Below, in pieces: positions 54,084-63,999 of a stretch of 64,000 nucleotides of DNA (its first letter is position 1; every line of letters begins with the position of its first letter). The translations under genes were made by a program, and so were the position numbers. The notes beneath the pieces are model-generated. The model saw only the letters and a list, made by a program, of their open reading frames with translations, was not told the DNA's origin and searched no databases. The DNA is taken from positions 186,001-250,000 of the forward strand of contig NZ_JAHHZM010000005.1 of assembly GCF_018642165.1 (NCBI RefSeq). Direction: 5' to 3'. Source of the stretch: Echinicola shivajiensis (GTDB lineage: Bacteria > Bacteroidota > Bacteroidia > Cytophagales > Cyclobacteriaceae).

Positions 54084-55439
54084 ATGAGTAATAAAATCAG
54101 CATATCCCTTTTGGGAGCAATAATGACCTTGTTTCTAACAGGGAAAACTTTTGCACAAGAAGTCCTGGAGTTCTCCTTGGATGAAAGCATCCAGTATGCC
54201 TTGGAGAATAATGCAAATTCTAAGAATGCACTTTTAGGAACTTATGCGGCAAAGGCTTCAGTAGGTGAGAGGATTGCAGAAGGATTTCCTCAGATAAATG
54301 GCTCGATGGATTTTACCAAAAACATTTCGATTCCTGTGATGTTTTTACCCAATGAAGGTCCATTTGAGGATCCAGATAATCCTGCAGATGTAGTACCAGT
54401 TCAATTTGGTGTAAATTATCAAAGTGGGATTGCATTGAGGGTCGACCAGATGATTTTTGATGGATCTTATTTTGTAGGCTTAAAGGCTGCTAGAACTGTT
54501 AGGGAACTGAGTGAATATGATAAAGAGAAGACAGAGAATGATGTAATAGAATCGGTGAAAAAGGCCTACTTCACTGTTCTTGTAAACAAAGAGAGAAAGA
54601 CTTTGGTAGAAGCCAATAAAGCAAGGATAGATACTTTGCTGAGGGATACCAAGGCGCTTTATGAAGAGGGCTTCGCGGAAAAACTCGATGTAACCAGAAT
54701 CCAAGTTCAGCTGAACAATATAGAGACCCAGCTGGATAAGATCAATGCTTCTACAGAAATCAGTAAGCAGTTGCTGAAGATTCAAATGGGATTGCCTCTG
54801 GATACAGAGGTGGTGATTTCTGAAACCCTTCAGGAACTTAATCGTCCTCAGGAGATTCAAGGACTTTTGAATAATAATGGTTACAGAAGGGTAGAAGTTG
54901 ATCAGCTACGGACCAACTGGGAATTGACACAGCTGGACTTAAAGAACAATACGGTTCAGTATCTGCCAACCCTCAATGCCAATTTAACTTATCAGAGGAA
55001 TGGAGCTGGCCAGCACTTTAATACTGTTTGGGACAGCAACAATTGGTATACAGGTGCATTTCTGGGCTTTAGTTTGAACGTGCCAATTTTCGATGGATTG
55101 GCCAAAAGCAAAAGGATCCAGCAAAACAGGATCCAGCTAGAGCAAATAGAAAATCAAATGGTGATGTTGGAGGATAATATTGAAGTGGAGCGTTTTCAGG
55201 CAAGAACTACGCTTCGAAATAATCTGAAAACTCTTGAAGTACAAAGAGAGAATATGGAACTGGCCCTTGAGGTTTATAATATCACCAAGATAAAATATTC
55301 CGAAGGTGTCGGATCCAATTTAGAAGTGGTACAAGCTGATTCCGATTTGAAAGAAGCGGAAACCAATTATTATAGTGCGCTTTATGATGCACTGATTGCA
55401 AAAGTTGATTTAGAAAAAGCATTAGGAATTTTAAGATGA
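54084..55439 (+). CDS. TolC-family outer-membrane efflux channel
   Basis: A 451-residue protein: signal peptide ending GKTFAQ, then EFSLDESIQYALENNANSKNALL. Two OEP repeats of long coiled-coil helices follow, with the barrel strands NGSMDFTKNISIPVMFLP and PTLNANLTYQRNGAG. It ends VDLEKALGIL, as TolC relatives do. It forms the outer-membrane exit for the RND pump encoded downstream. The stop overlaps a start of the next gene. Confidence 0.93.
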   Translation: MSNKISISLLGAIMTLFLTGKTFAQEVLEFSLDESIQYALENNANSKNALLGTYAAKASVGERIAEGFPQINGSMDFTKNISIPVMFLPNEGPFEDPDNPADVVPVQFGVNYQSGIALRVDQMIFDGSYFVGLKAARTVRELSEYDKEKTENDVIESVKKAYFTVLVNKERKTLVEANKARIDTLLRDTKALYEEGFAEKLDVTRIQVQLNNIETQLDKINASTEISKQLLKIQMGLPLDTEVVISETLQELNRPQEIQGLLNNNGYRRVEVDQLRTNWELTQLDLKNNTVQYLPTLNANLTYQRNGAGQHFNTVWDSNNWYTGAFLGFSLNVPIFDGLAKSKRIQQNRIQLEQIENQMVMLEDNIEVERFQARTTLRNNLKTLEVQRENMELALEVYNITKIKYSEGVGSNLEVVQADSDLKEAETNYYSALYDALIAKVDLEKALGILR

Positions 55440-55465
55440 AAAAATACTATTACCTAAATAAAGAT

Positions 55466-56599
55466 ATGAAGACCTTTTCCAAATTATTATTGTCAGCAAT
55501 GACATTACTTGCTTTTTCCTGTGGGGAACAGGAAATGGATCTTGCAGCAAAGAAAGCACAACTTGCTGAATTAAAGACCGCATATCAAGACCTAAAGGGG
55601 AAGATAAAGAATCTTGAGCTGGAAATAGCAGAGGAAGATACTGCATTTGCAAAAAGTAATAGGAAATCTATTTTGGTAACGACTACCAGTTCTCAAAACG
55701 AAGATTTTGAACATTTTGTAGAGGTTACAGGATCTGTTCTTTCCAAGAAAAATGTGAACATCAGTGCTGAGGTTTCTGGAAGAATCCAGGAAATTCCGGT
55801 AACCGAAGGCATGAGAGTTAAGAAAGGTGATGTATTAATGACGGTAGATGATGAATCTATCGAAAACAGTATAGCTGAGCTGGAAAAGCAATTGGAGCTG
55901 GCAACTATTTTATATGAAAAACAAAAGCGTCTTTGGGATAAGGAAATAGGTACTGAAGTACAATACCTGGAAAGCAAAAACAGGAAGGAAACCTTGGAGA
56001 AAAACCTAACTTCCCTTAAGACGCAGAAAAGCAAAGCAACTGTGACGGCACCATATACCGGAACAGTAGAGTCCTTGATGGTTCGTTTGGGAGAATTGGT
56101 TCAGCCCGGAATGCCTATGATCAACTTTGTTGGTGAAAGCGATCTGTATATTGAAGGTGAAATTTCAGAAGCCTATGTAGGCGTTTTGGATAAAGGTGAT
56201 TCAGTAGAGGTTTATTTTCCTTCTTTAGATAGGGGGTACGCCAGTAAGGTGACCGCTATTGGAGCGATCATCAACCCGAATAACAGAACTTTTAAGGTAG
56301 AAGTAAATCTTCCAAAAGCAGACCATGTGAAGCCAAACATGGTGGCTGTGCTTAAAATCAAGGATTATGAGAGGAAGTCTGCTGTAACTGTTCCTACCAA
56401 TCTTATTCAACGTGATAACAAGGGAGAATATGTTTATGTGGTGAATCAGGGAGAGGCTGACAAAAAGTATATAGATAAAGGTAAATCCTTCGGTAGGAAG
56501 ACTGAGGTCATTGACGGACTTTCAGGAGGCGAGGCTTTGGTGGACAAAGGCTTCAGAGAAGTATCAATAGGTTCTAAATTAGAAATTGTTGAAGAATAA
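55466..56599 (+). CDS. RND efflux periplasmic adaptor (MFP)
   Basis: I take the ATG at 55466, which opens a lipoprotein signal (LLSAMTLLAFSC). An ATG at 55436 overlapping the TolC stop adds ten residues. A coiled coil follows (DLAAKKAQLAELKTAYQDLKGKIKNLELEI). The HlyD-like lipoyl halves are NVNISAEVSGRIQEIPVTEGMRVKKGDVLMTVDD and KATVTAPYTGTVESLMVRLGELVQPGMP, followed by a beta-barrel and membrane-proximal domain. It links the TolC channel to the RND permease. Confidence 0.92.
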   Translation: MKTFSKLLLSAMTLLAFSCGEQEMDLAAKKAQLAELKTAYQDLKGKIKNLELEIAEEDTAFAKSNRKSILVTTTSSQNEDFEHFVEVTGSVLSKKNVNISAEVSGRIQEIPVTEGMRVKKGDVLMTVDDESIENSIAELEKQLELATILYEKQKRLWDKEIGTEVQYLESKNRKETLEKNLTSLKTQKSKATVTAPYTGTVESLMVRLGELVQPGMPMINFVGESDLYIEGEISEAYVGVLDKGDSVEVYFPSLDRGYASKVTAIGAIINPNNRTFKVEVNLPKADHVKPNMVAVLKIKDYERKSAVTVPTNLIQRDNKGEYVYVVNQGEADKKYIDKGKSFGRKTEVIDGLSGGEALVDKGFREVSIGSKLEIVEE

Positions 56600-56601
56600 T
56601 T

Positions 56602-59600
56602 ATGTCAGATCAACAAGGAAATAAAAAGAAAGTTGTCAGGGAATTTGGTTTGTCCTCCAGCTCGGTGGACAATAAGACCAGTGTGATCATCCTAGCCCTG
56701 ATCATTACTTTTATGGGCTTGAATGCCTATAATACTATGCCTAAGGAAAGTTTTCCTGAGATTGTTATCCCTACTGTGTACGTGGGGACCAGCTATCCAG
56801 GGAACTCACCTGTGGATATGGAAAACTTGATCACAAGGCCCATAGAAAAGGAATTAAAGTCCCTAAAGGATGTCAAGAAGATCAATTCCACATCGATTCA
56901 GGATTATTCGACCATTATTATTGAATTCAATCCGAATGTAGATATTTCGCGGGCCCTGCAAGATGTAAAGGATGCGGTGGATAAGTCCAAGAGTGAACTT
57001 CCAACAGATTTGGATCAAGATCCGAATATTTTTGAGATGGACTTTTCGGAGATGCCTATCATGTTTGTAAACCTTTCTGGGAATTATTCCCAAGAGGAGC
57101 TTAAAAATTATGGTGAGTACCTGGAAGATGAAATAGAAGGTTTGCCGGAGATTTCTAAGGCAGATTTGACGGGAACGATTGATCGTGAAATCAGGGTAGA
57201 TGCGGACCTCTATAAAATGGAGGCCATGAAGGTCAGCTTCAGTGATATTTCTGATGCCATATCTTCTGAAAACGTAACTATTTCAGGTGGTAATATTCTG
57301 AGTGGAGATTTTAGAAGAGCCCTAAGGATCACAGGGGAATTTGCTGATCCTTCGGAGCTGAACAATATCATTGTAAAAAGTGAAGGGGGCAATATTGTTT
57401 ATCTTAAAGATGTCGCAAGTGTTCGTGACACTTATAAGGAGAGAGAAAGTTATGCAAGGGCTTCAAAGCTTCCGGTAGTAACCATTAATGTGGTGAAGAG
57501 GGGAGGGGAAAACCTTTTGGATGCCAGTGATAAAATCAAGGAAATTATAGAAAAGGCAAAGGCCAATCGCTTCCCTTCAGACCTGAAAGTCAGCATTACC
57601 AATGACCAATCCAAGGTGACCAGAAGTATGGTTTCCAACTTGGAAAACAGTATTATTTCAGGTGTGATCCTGGTAGTAGTGGTTTTGATGTTTTTCCTAG
57701 GCTTTAGGAATGCACTCTTTGTGGGGATCGCCATACCGCTTTCCATGTTCATATCCTTTATGATCTTGAATGCTTTTGGTGTAACCCTAAACATGATGGT
57801 ATTGTTCTCCATGATCCTTGCTTTGGGTATGTTGGTTGATAATGGTATTGTGGTAGTGGAGAATATATACAGGTTGATGCAGGAAGGAAAATCGCCTATT
57901 GTGGCAGCCAAAGAAGGGGTTGGAGAAGTGGCTTGGCCAATTATTACTTCAACTGCAACCACTGTGGCAGCCTTCGTTCCATTGGCCTTCTGGCAAGGAA
58001 TCATGGGTGAGTTTATGAAATACTTGCCGATTACATTGATCATTGTATTGTCGTCTTCATTATTTGTGGGCTTGGTGATCAATCCAGTGGTGACATCTAT
58101 GTTCATGAAAATTCAAGATTTGGAGAGGATCAAGCCGAAGAAGAAATCTTTTGCCATTGCGGGAGCGTTAATGACCATTGCCGTGATATGCTATTTGACA
58201 GGGGTTTATATAGTGGCCAATGTTATGGTATTGGCAACCATTATCACTTTGATGAATGCCTTGTTTATGAAAAATGCCATCAGGTGGTTCCAGGTAGTTT
58301 TCTTGGTGAAGTTGGAAGAGCTTTATGAAGCAACTTTGAAATATGCCTTGGGCGGTAAAAAACCATATTTGTTCTTTTTTGGGATGTTTGGTGTTTTGGT
58401 TTTCTCTTTGGTCTTGTTAGCGGTAAGGGCTCCGAAAGTAGAGTTTTTCCCAAGCAGTGATCCAAATTATGTCAATATCTTCATTGAGTATCCAATAGGA
58501 ACAGATATAGAGGCTACCAATAGTTTTAGTAAGAAAGTGGAGAGTGAGATCTTAGAATTGATTGAACCACATAAGGATATAGTTGAGGCCTTTATTGCTC
58601 AGGTGGGTGAAGGTACCAGTGATCCTTCAGAAGGACCAAGCATGGGCGTGACGCCTCATAAGGCGATGCTGACAGTGAGTTTTGTGGAATACCAATATAG
58701 AAATGGTAAAAACACCTCAGACATTATGCAGGATCTCCGTGAAGCCATGGCAAAATATCCAGGTGTTCAGATTACCGTAGATAAAGAACAAAACGGGCCT
58801 CCTGTAGGTAAGCCTATTAATATTGAGGTAAGTGGAGAGAACTATGAAAGTCTTGTAAGTGAGGTGGAAAAAATTAGAGGTTTTATCAATGCATCGGGTA
58901 TCCGTGGTATTGAGGAACTTAAAATGGATTTGGAAACAGGCAAGCCAGAGTTGATCGTAAATATTGATAGGGACAAGGCCAGAAGATTTGGTCTGTCTAC
59001 CTATACCATTGCCAATGAATTGCGTACAGCCTTGTTTGGCCTGGAGGTTTCTAAATACAAAGAAGGTGAGGATGATTATCCAATTGAATTAAGGTTGTCA
59101 GATGAGTTCCGCTATGACGTTGATGCCTTGATCAATAAGAAAATCTACTTTATGGATAAGTTCGGTAATAAGAAACAAATTCCAATTACCTCAGTGGCCA
59201 ATTTGGAATATAGTTCTACCTATGGTTCTGTGAAGCGTAAGGATTTGGATAAAGTGATTACCATTTATTCCAATGTGGAAGAAGGCTATAACGCTAACGA
59301 AATCAATGAAAGCATCAGGACTTTGTTAGCAGATTATGAATTACCAGATGATATAGATATTAAGTTTACAGGTGAGCAGGAAGAGCAGGCAAAATCAATG
59401 GCCTTTTTGATGAATGCCATGATCATTGCTGTAGCCGCGATATTCTTGATCATTGTAGCACAGTTTAACTCCTTGATGACGCCATTTATTATTATGTGTT
59501 CTGTTTTATTGAGTACCATTGGGGTATTCTTGGGACTTTCCATTTTCAATATGGATTTCGTAGTGATCATGACCGGTATTGGGATTATTTCTCTGGCTGG

Positions 59601-60006
59601 GGTAGTGGTGAACAATGCTATTGTGTTGATTGACTATACCAATTTGGTTAGGAAAAGAAAAAGAGCAGAATTACAGCTAAGTGAAGATGAACATTTACCG
59701 TATTCTGAGGTAGTAGGCAGTATTGTAGAAGGTGGTAAAACCCGTTTGAGGCCAGTGTTATTAACTGCCATTACGACCATTCTGGGCTTGATTCCAATGG
59801 CTATTGGGATGAACATTAACTTCTTCTCATTGCTGTCGTCATTTGATCCGCAGTTTTATGTAGGAGGGGATAATGCAGATTTTTGGGGTCCGATGGCATG
59901 GACTGTAATATTTGGGTTAACCTTTGCTACCTTTTTAACGTTAGTAATAGTACCTGTCATGTATTTATTGGCAGATAAGATCAATATAGCTATTCGCAAA
60001 AAATAG
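56602..60006 (+). CDS. RND-family efflux permease (HAE1-like)
   Basis: A 1134-residue inner-membrane pump with twelve helices and two large periplasmic loops. Landmarks are a ~30-residue cytosolic N-tail, the first helix TSVIILALIITFMGL, PTVYVGTSYPGNSP, GMLVDNGIVVVENIYRLMQEGKSPIVAAKEG (helix 4 with proton-relay Asp) and EVAWPIITSTATTVAAFVPLAF. The second-half counterpart is GIISLAGVVVNNAIVLIDYTNLVRKRK. Drug- versus metal-type cannot be settled; the GMLVDNGIVVVEN motif is closer to AcrB/HAE1-type than to CusA. A terminator follows 43 bases after the stop. Confidence 0.93.
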   Translation: MSDQQGNKKKVVREFGLSSSSVDNKTSVIILALIITFMGLNAYNTMPKESFPEIVIPTVYVGTSYPGNSPVDMENLITRPIEKELKSLKDVKKINSTSIQDYSTIIIEFNPNVDISRALQDVKDAVDKSKSELPTDLDQDPNIFEMDFSEMPIMFVNLSGNYSQEELKNYGEYLEDEIEGLPEISKADLTGTIDREIRVDADLYKMEAMKVSFSDISDAISSENVTISGGNILSGDFRRALRITGEFADPSELNNIIVKSEGGNIVYLKDVASVRDTYKERESYARASKLPVVTINVVKRGGENLLDASDKIKEIIEKAKANRFPSDLKVSITNDQSKVTRSMVSNLENSIISGVILVVVVLMFFLGFRNALFVGIAIPLSMFISFMILNAFGVTLNMMVLFSMILALGMLVDNGIVVVENIYRLMQEGKSPIVAAKEGVGEVAWPIITSTATTVAAFVPLAFWQGIMGEFMKYLPITLIIVLSSSLFVGLVINPVVTSMFMKIQDLERIKPKKKSFAIAGALMTIAVICYLTGVYIVANVMVLATIITLMNALFMKNAIRWFQVVFLVKLEELYEATLKYALGGKKPYLFFFGMFGVLVFSLVLLAVRAPKVEFFPSSDPNYVNIFIEYPIGTDIEATNSFSKKVESEILELIEPHKDIVEAFIAQVGEGTSDPSEGPSMGVTPHKAMLTVSFVEYQYRNGKNTSDIMQDLREAMAKYPGVQITVDKEQNGPPVGKPINIEVSGENYESLVSEVEKIRGFINASGIRGIEELKMDLETGKPELIVNIDRDKARRFGLSTYTIANELRTALFGLEVSKYKEGEDDYPIELRLSDEFRYDVDALINKKIYFMDKFGNKKQIPITSVANLEYSSTYGSVKRKDLDKVITIYSNVEEGYNANEINESIRTLLADYELPDDIDIKFTGEQEEQAKSMAFLMNAMIIAVAAIFLIIVAQFNSLMTPFIIMCSVLLSTIGVFLGLSIFNMDFVVIMTGIGIISLAGVVVNNAIVLIDYTNLVRKRKRAELQLSEDEHLPYSEVVGSIVEGGKTRLRPVLLTAITTILGLIPMAIGMNINFFSLLSSFDPQFYVGGDNADFWGPMAWTVIFGLTFATFLTLVIVPVMYLLADKINIAIRKK

Positions 60007-60048
60007 TTTATGTAGATTTATTTAAAGGTTGGTGGTTTTTTAAGTGTT

Positions 60049-60079
60049 AAAACCTCTGGGGCGTTGTCCCAGAGGTTTT
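60049..60079 (+). terminator. Rho-independent terminator of the efflux operon
   Basis: Stem AAAACCTCTGGG (60049-60060) with CCCAGAGGTTTT (60068-60079), loop GCGTTGT, followed by TATTTTT. Confidence 0.85.
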
Positions 60080-60466
60080 TATTTTTCACTTATTTAGGTA
60101 CAAAATCTGGCAATAAGTAGATTATCGGTAAGGAAAATAATGAATCAAGGAGTAGTTCTATGGGCAATTGATATTTGCTATGAATTTTGGATAGTTTATA
60201 CAAGAAATAGGCAATGTTCCTCACTTCTCTGGACTAGCTTCTAATTAGACTTTTATTGCTTTGTTTTATGCGTTAGTATAATCAGTGCAATACCACTTGA
60301 AGCCCAGTCTTAATTTTTAACATATCAGGGCACAGCCCGTAGTATCACATTCCATAATTTTTCTTTATGTAGCTATTCAATTGACTTTTGCTTTAATCTG
60401 ATAGCTGGCTATTTGATACCAGGTACTATGTCTCAGACCTCAAATTTTCCACATGATCGAAAGCAA
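60080..60466. other. Non-coding region
   Basis: Nearly 390 bases between convergent genes. Nothing beyond the terminator at its left edge is recognised. Confidence 0.3.
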
Positions 60467-60889
60467 CTAATCTTCGAGTTTTTTATACTTCACCGAACAA
60501 CCTTCAATACATACACTAGTCTTGGGGTTTAAGATCATATAATCTTTTTCAAAAATTACGGTATAGGTAAAAGGATTAATTTGATTTTCACCGAGATCTT
60601 CACAGGCATAGGTGAAGGTAAGTTCATCGGCAGTTAAAGTATAGGAGCCAGAATTGCAGGTGAAAGCCTCTGTTGCAGAAAAGCTGCCATCATTTTTAAA
60701 GGAAATGCTATGTCTATGTCCATTTTCTATTTCTTCAGTAATCGGCGGTCCGCCATAACTGTAAGTGTGTTCAACCGCTTCCCAAGTTCCTGGAAGTCCT
60801 TGAGGATTTTTCTGATATGAACTTTCTCCCCCAATAATATTACAGCTGAAGAAAGTGAATGCTAGCAGAATAAAGTATACGAGTTTCAT
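60467..60889 (-). CDS. Lipocalin-like small lipoprotein
   Basis: A 140-residue lipoprotein (MKLVYFILLAFTFFSC). The mature part reads GLPGTWEAVEHTYSYGG, SISFKNDGSFSATEAFTC, GSYTLTADELTFTYAC and VIFEKDYMILNP. This strand pattern (GtW......, l.F..dg.f......Y....l.i) is that of DUF5004/lipocalin-like lipoproteins of Bacteroidota. Four cysteines suggest two disulfides. The ligand is unknown. It stands alone. Confidence 0.7.
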   Translation of the reverse strand: MKLVYFILLAFTFFSCNIIGGESSYQKNPQGLPGTWEAVEHTYSYGGPPITEEIENGHRHSISFKNDGSFSATEAFTCNSGSYTLTADELTFTYACEDLGENQINPFTYTVIFEKDYMILNPKTSVCIEGCSVKYKKLED

Positions 60890-61104
60890 AATTATCTAAG
60901 TTAAAAAGTTTGAAGTCAGTTTTCGTCTAGACGAGAAGATAGCTTATAATGAGACACCAATGTCATTGAGCCAAGTCGGATAAAAAACTAAAGGACAGAT
61001 TTGATATGAAAATATATCAATGTTTAGCAATTCAATTTGTAGGAGAAAAAGTTGATTTCTTTCCTGGATGGAGATAAAAATGTTTGATGAAAAGAGATAA
61101 AAAA

Positions 61105-61232
61105 GAGGCTGTCTCAAATTTTGCCAATTCGACTTTAGGAGAAATCTCAAGATTTACTTTTGCTGTAAATCAATTTTTGAGATTCTTCCTTATGTCAGAA
61201 TGACACAATAAACAGACAAATGAGACAGCCCC
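61105..61232. mobile_element. MITE-like element with terminal inverted repeats
   Basis: Terminal repeats GAGGCTGTCTCA (61105-61116) and TGAGACAGCCCC (61221-61232) match at 11 of 12 positions. Inside, GAAATCTCAAGATTTA (61140-61155) pairs imperfectly with TAAATC...TTTTTGAGATTC (61166-61185), so the whole element folds into a nested hairpin. There is no coding capacity. The size (~128 bases) and TIRs fit a MITE. It ends seven bases before the M1 peptidase stop and might also serve as its terminator. The rest of 60890-61104 holds nothing recognised. Confidence 0.55.
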
Positions 61233-61238
61233 ATTTTT

Positions 61239-63104
61239 TCATTGTATTTCTTCCGTCGAATTTTCGATAATGAATTTATTGTTTTCCCGATTGATGTCTG
61301 CCATCCTTTGGCTCGGGTCAATCTCTATACTTTTGATATCGCTAATGTCTTTTTCAAGGACCACTTCCGTAGTGATATTGGTCCATGGCCATCTTTGAGT
61401 TTTGATTCTTTTTGGCATTCCCGCTTCTTCGGGCTTGCTTCCCCTTTGGATGACCAAAGGTAGGTAAACCATTTCCTGAGAACCATTTTGATAAGTGATT
61501 ACCAAGTCAACAGGCATTGGCATTAAACCATTTCTTTGAAGAGTAATTTGGGTATTCTTTCCAGCCTCTTCCACTGAGGTAATCGCATAATCGATGGTTT
61601 TTGTGCTGTTTACCCAGTACTCTTTATACCAGTCCAGTTCGAGTCCGCTTTGTTTTTCCATTACCCGAACGACATCATTTGTCTTTGGGTGCTTAAATTT
61701 CCACTGATTAAAATAGTTCAGCATGCCTTTATCACGATTCTCCTCACCGATGATATAACCCAATTGGACCAGGAATACGGCTCCTTTGGAATAGGCGGCA
61801 GATCCATATGCATAATTGCTGTGGTAATGATCCGCATGGGTGGTCATAGGTTCTTCTTTTCCTGATTTGGCCAATCTTTCATAACCAGCATAAGAACCTC
61901 TTTGAGGGAATTCAGAAGGAGTTTCTGAGAAAATATTGGCCATGGTCTCATTGGTGGCAAAAGTAGTGAAACCTTCATCCATCCATGGATAAAGCGCTTC
62001 ATTGGAACCCAATACTCCTTGAAACCAACTGTGGGCCATTTCGTGAATCATTACGCCTACCAAGCTAGGTAAGGTTCTTTCACCAGTAATTAAAGTGGAC
62101 ATAGGATATTCCATGCCACCATCACCACCTTGGATCACTGAAAACTGCTGATAAGGATACTGGCCAAAGTGCTCACTAAGGTATTCCATGGACTTTGGTG
62201 TGTATTCCTTTAGTTTTTCCCAATTCTCAGCTGTTTTTCCATTTTTGATATATAAATGGTGAATGGTAATTCCATTATCCGTCAGAATTTTGTCGTGGGT
62301 GAATTTAGGATCTGCTGCCCACATGAAGTCGTGAACTTGTGGGGCTTTGAAATGCCATGTTAGATTTTTTCCTCTAGGCTGCTTTACTTTTTGACCTTTA
62401 TCCTCATAGCCATAACCAATTTCATCTGGATTTTGCAAATAACCTGTTCCACCAAGTATGTAAGATTTGTCGATGGTGATTTTAACATCAAAGTCACCCC
62501 ATATTCCATAAAACTCTCTCCCAATATATGGGTTGGCATGCCAACCTTGGTCATCGTAATTGGCCATTTTAGGATACCACTGGGACATGGAATAGCGGAC
62601 ACCTTCTTTATTGTCCCTGCCTGATCTTCTGATTTGTAAAGGCACTTGTCCTTTGAAATCCATTTCAAAGTTTACGGTGGTATTTGGGAGGATAGGCTCA
62701 TCAAGTTTTACTTCCAGAATGGTACCTACATGTTCAAAATCCAATTTTTTGCCATCCATTTTTAGAGAATTGACCTTTAGGTAGCCTATCTCGTCTGGAC
62801 TTAGTTTAGAAATTCTATCTTTTACCCTTCCATCAGGATCTTCGATGGTTCTGGATCTAATGTCCATCATGGAATTGGGCTGGAATGCATTATAGTATAG
62901 GTGATAGAAAACCTTATGAAGGGTGTCGGGTGAATTATTAGTGTATTCAAGGTTTTGCTGTCCCTCGTACTGGTTTTTTTCGACGTCCATTTCGACGTCC
63001 ATTTCATATTTTACGGCTTGTTGCCATCGGCTGGTTTGGGCATTTGCCTCCAATAAGGAAAGGCAGCAGCTTCCTACCAAAGCAGTTAACAAAAATAATC
63101 TCAT
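61239..63104 (-). CDS. M1-family metallopeptidase (aminopeptidase N-like)
   Basis: The ATG at 63104 opens a signal peptide (MRLFLLTALVGSCCLSLLEANAQ); a frame from 63122 would begin inside the presumed -7 box. The chain has 621 residues: an N-terminal beta-saddle, then the gluzincin catalytic domain with substrate-binding GGMEYP, zinc motif HEMAH and, 18 residues on, the third ligand in WMDEGFTTFATNE. A C-terminal beta domain follows. It is a secreted zinc aminopeptidase of the Bacteroidota M1 type lacking the long ERAP C-domain. A perfect 12-base duplication (62979-63002) encodes DVEM twice near the N-terminus. Confidence 0.92.
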   Translation of the reverse strand: MRLFLLTALVGSCCLSLLEANAQTSRWQQAVKYEMDVEMDVEKNQYEGQQNLEYTNNSPDTLHKVFYHLYYNAFQPNSMMDIRSRTIEDPDGRVKDRISKLSPDEIGYLKVNSLKMDGKKLDFEHVGTILEVKLDEPILPNTTVNFEMDFKGQVPLQIRRSGRDNKEGVRYSMSQWYPKMANYDDQGWHANPYIGREFYGIWGDFDVKITIDKSYILGGTGYLQNPDEIGYGYEDKGQKVKQPRGKNLTWHFKAPQVHDFMWAADPKFTHDKILTDNGITIHHLYIKNGKTAENWEKLKEYTPKSMEYLSEHFGQYPYQQFSVIQGGDGGMEYPMSTLITGERTLPSLVGVMIHEMAHSWFQGVLGSNEALYPWMDEGFTTFATNETMANIFSETPSEFPQRGSYAGYERLAKSGKEEPMTTHADHYHSNYAYGSAAYSKGAVFLVQLGYIIGEENRDKGMLNYFNQWKFKHPKTNDVVRVMEKQSGLELDWYKEYWVNSTKTIDYAITSVEEAGKNTQITLQRNGLMPMPVDLVITYQNGSQEMVYLPLVIQRGSKPEEAGMPKRIKTQRWPWTNITTEVVLEKDISDIKSIEIDPSQRMADINRENNKFIIENSTEEIQ

Positions 63105-63119
63105 AGTTATAAATTTTTC

Positions 63120-63127
63120 CAAAAGTA
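63120..63127 (-). promoter_or_regulatory. Possible -7 box of the M1 peptidase gene
   Basis: On the minus strand TACTTTTG fits TAnnTTTG, placing the transcription start about ten bases before the ATG at 63104. No matching -33 box is found 19-20 bases upstream, so support is partial. Confidence 0.35.
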
Positions 63128-63201
63128 AAATAAAAACTAGGAAAGACCTAAACCGCTTATCAAAGCTTTAAGAAAGGGAGTATGTTGATCCGTTCAAGGG
63201 A

Positions 63202-63999
63202 TTATTCAGTGATTTCGCTGGTGTTTGGGTTGATTAGGGGCACCCTACTGAAGGTCGCTTTAATAGGGTAGTGGTCTGAATAATCAACTTCCTGTAGCGT
63301 GTTGAATTGTATTGGGGTGAGTGATTTAGAATAAAAGATGTTATCGATTCTGAGAAAAAATAAAACCCTGTTAAAGGTGAAACCAAACCCTCTCCCTACA
63401 GATTCGAAAGAATTTTCTAAAATGGATCTAAGGGTAAAATAGGTATAACTATAGGGGACATCATTAAAATCTCCCATTAAAATAACAGGGTAAGGACTTA
63501 GACTGATATGCTCTTTCAAAACATTGACTTGGGAGGCCCTGCTGACCATCCCCTTATTGAGTCTCCTCCAGGTTTCTTTGTAATTTTCCTTTATACCATC
63601 AATATTGTCCAGTTGATCAGCAGGTATGCTCATTGATTCCAAATGAACATTGTAAACCCGGATAGTATCTTTGTCTATTTTGAGGTCAACAAACATCGCC
63701 CCGTTATTTCTTTTATTATCGAATATTTTTCCCTCATTAATGATGGGATATTTGGAGAATATGGCGAGACCAAAAAACCTTTTTCCAGTCCTTCCGTCCA
63801 CAGATTGGGTGGAATAGTGGTATTTCCCCTCATTACTGATCATTTTAAGTGCATTTCTGGCTGGAGTTGTATGATCTTGGAAGAATTCCTGGAAGCCCAT
63901 GATATCAACATCCTGCTCTCTGATCCAGTTATATATGTTTGAGGTAGCCTTTGGATCATTGGCTTTGTACTTTTCATAAGTGAACATGTGGGCATTATA
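63202..63999 (-). CDS. Endonuclease/exonuclease/phosphatase family protein, 5'-truncated by window
   Basis: The frame stays open to the window edge and reads YNAHMFTYEKYK, the first EEP strand (SyN...F), so the start lies outside. Further motifs are the metal-ligand Glu in DIMGFQEFFQDH, RVYNVHLES, the catalytic block PVILMGDFNDVPYSYTY and the C-terminal YSDHYPIKATF with the general-base Asp-His. It is a Mg-dependent DNase I-like phosphoesterase. In Bacteroidota such proteins usually follow N-terminal membrane helices, which could lie beyond the edge. The substrate is unknown. Confidence 0.9.
   Translation of the reverse strand, partial: YNAHMFTYEKYKANDPKATSNIYNWIREQDVDIMGFQEFFQDHTTPARNALKMISNEGKYHYSTQSVDGRTGKRFFGLAIFSKYPIINEGKIFDNKRNNGAMFVDLKIDKDTIRVYNVHLESMSIPADQLDNIDGIKENYKETWRRLNKGMVSRASQVNVLKEHISLSPYPVILMGDFNDVPYSYTYFTLRSILENSFESVGRGFGFTFNRVLFFLRIDNIFYSKSLTPIQFNTLQEVDYSDHYPIKATFSRVPLINPNTSEITE

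Noticed and set aside
57450-58106. 218-codon minus-strand frame inside the RND permease
   Set aside because: Shadow of a strongly supported gene; no coding signature.
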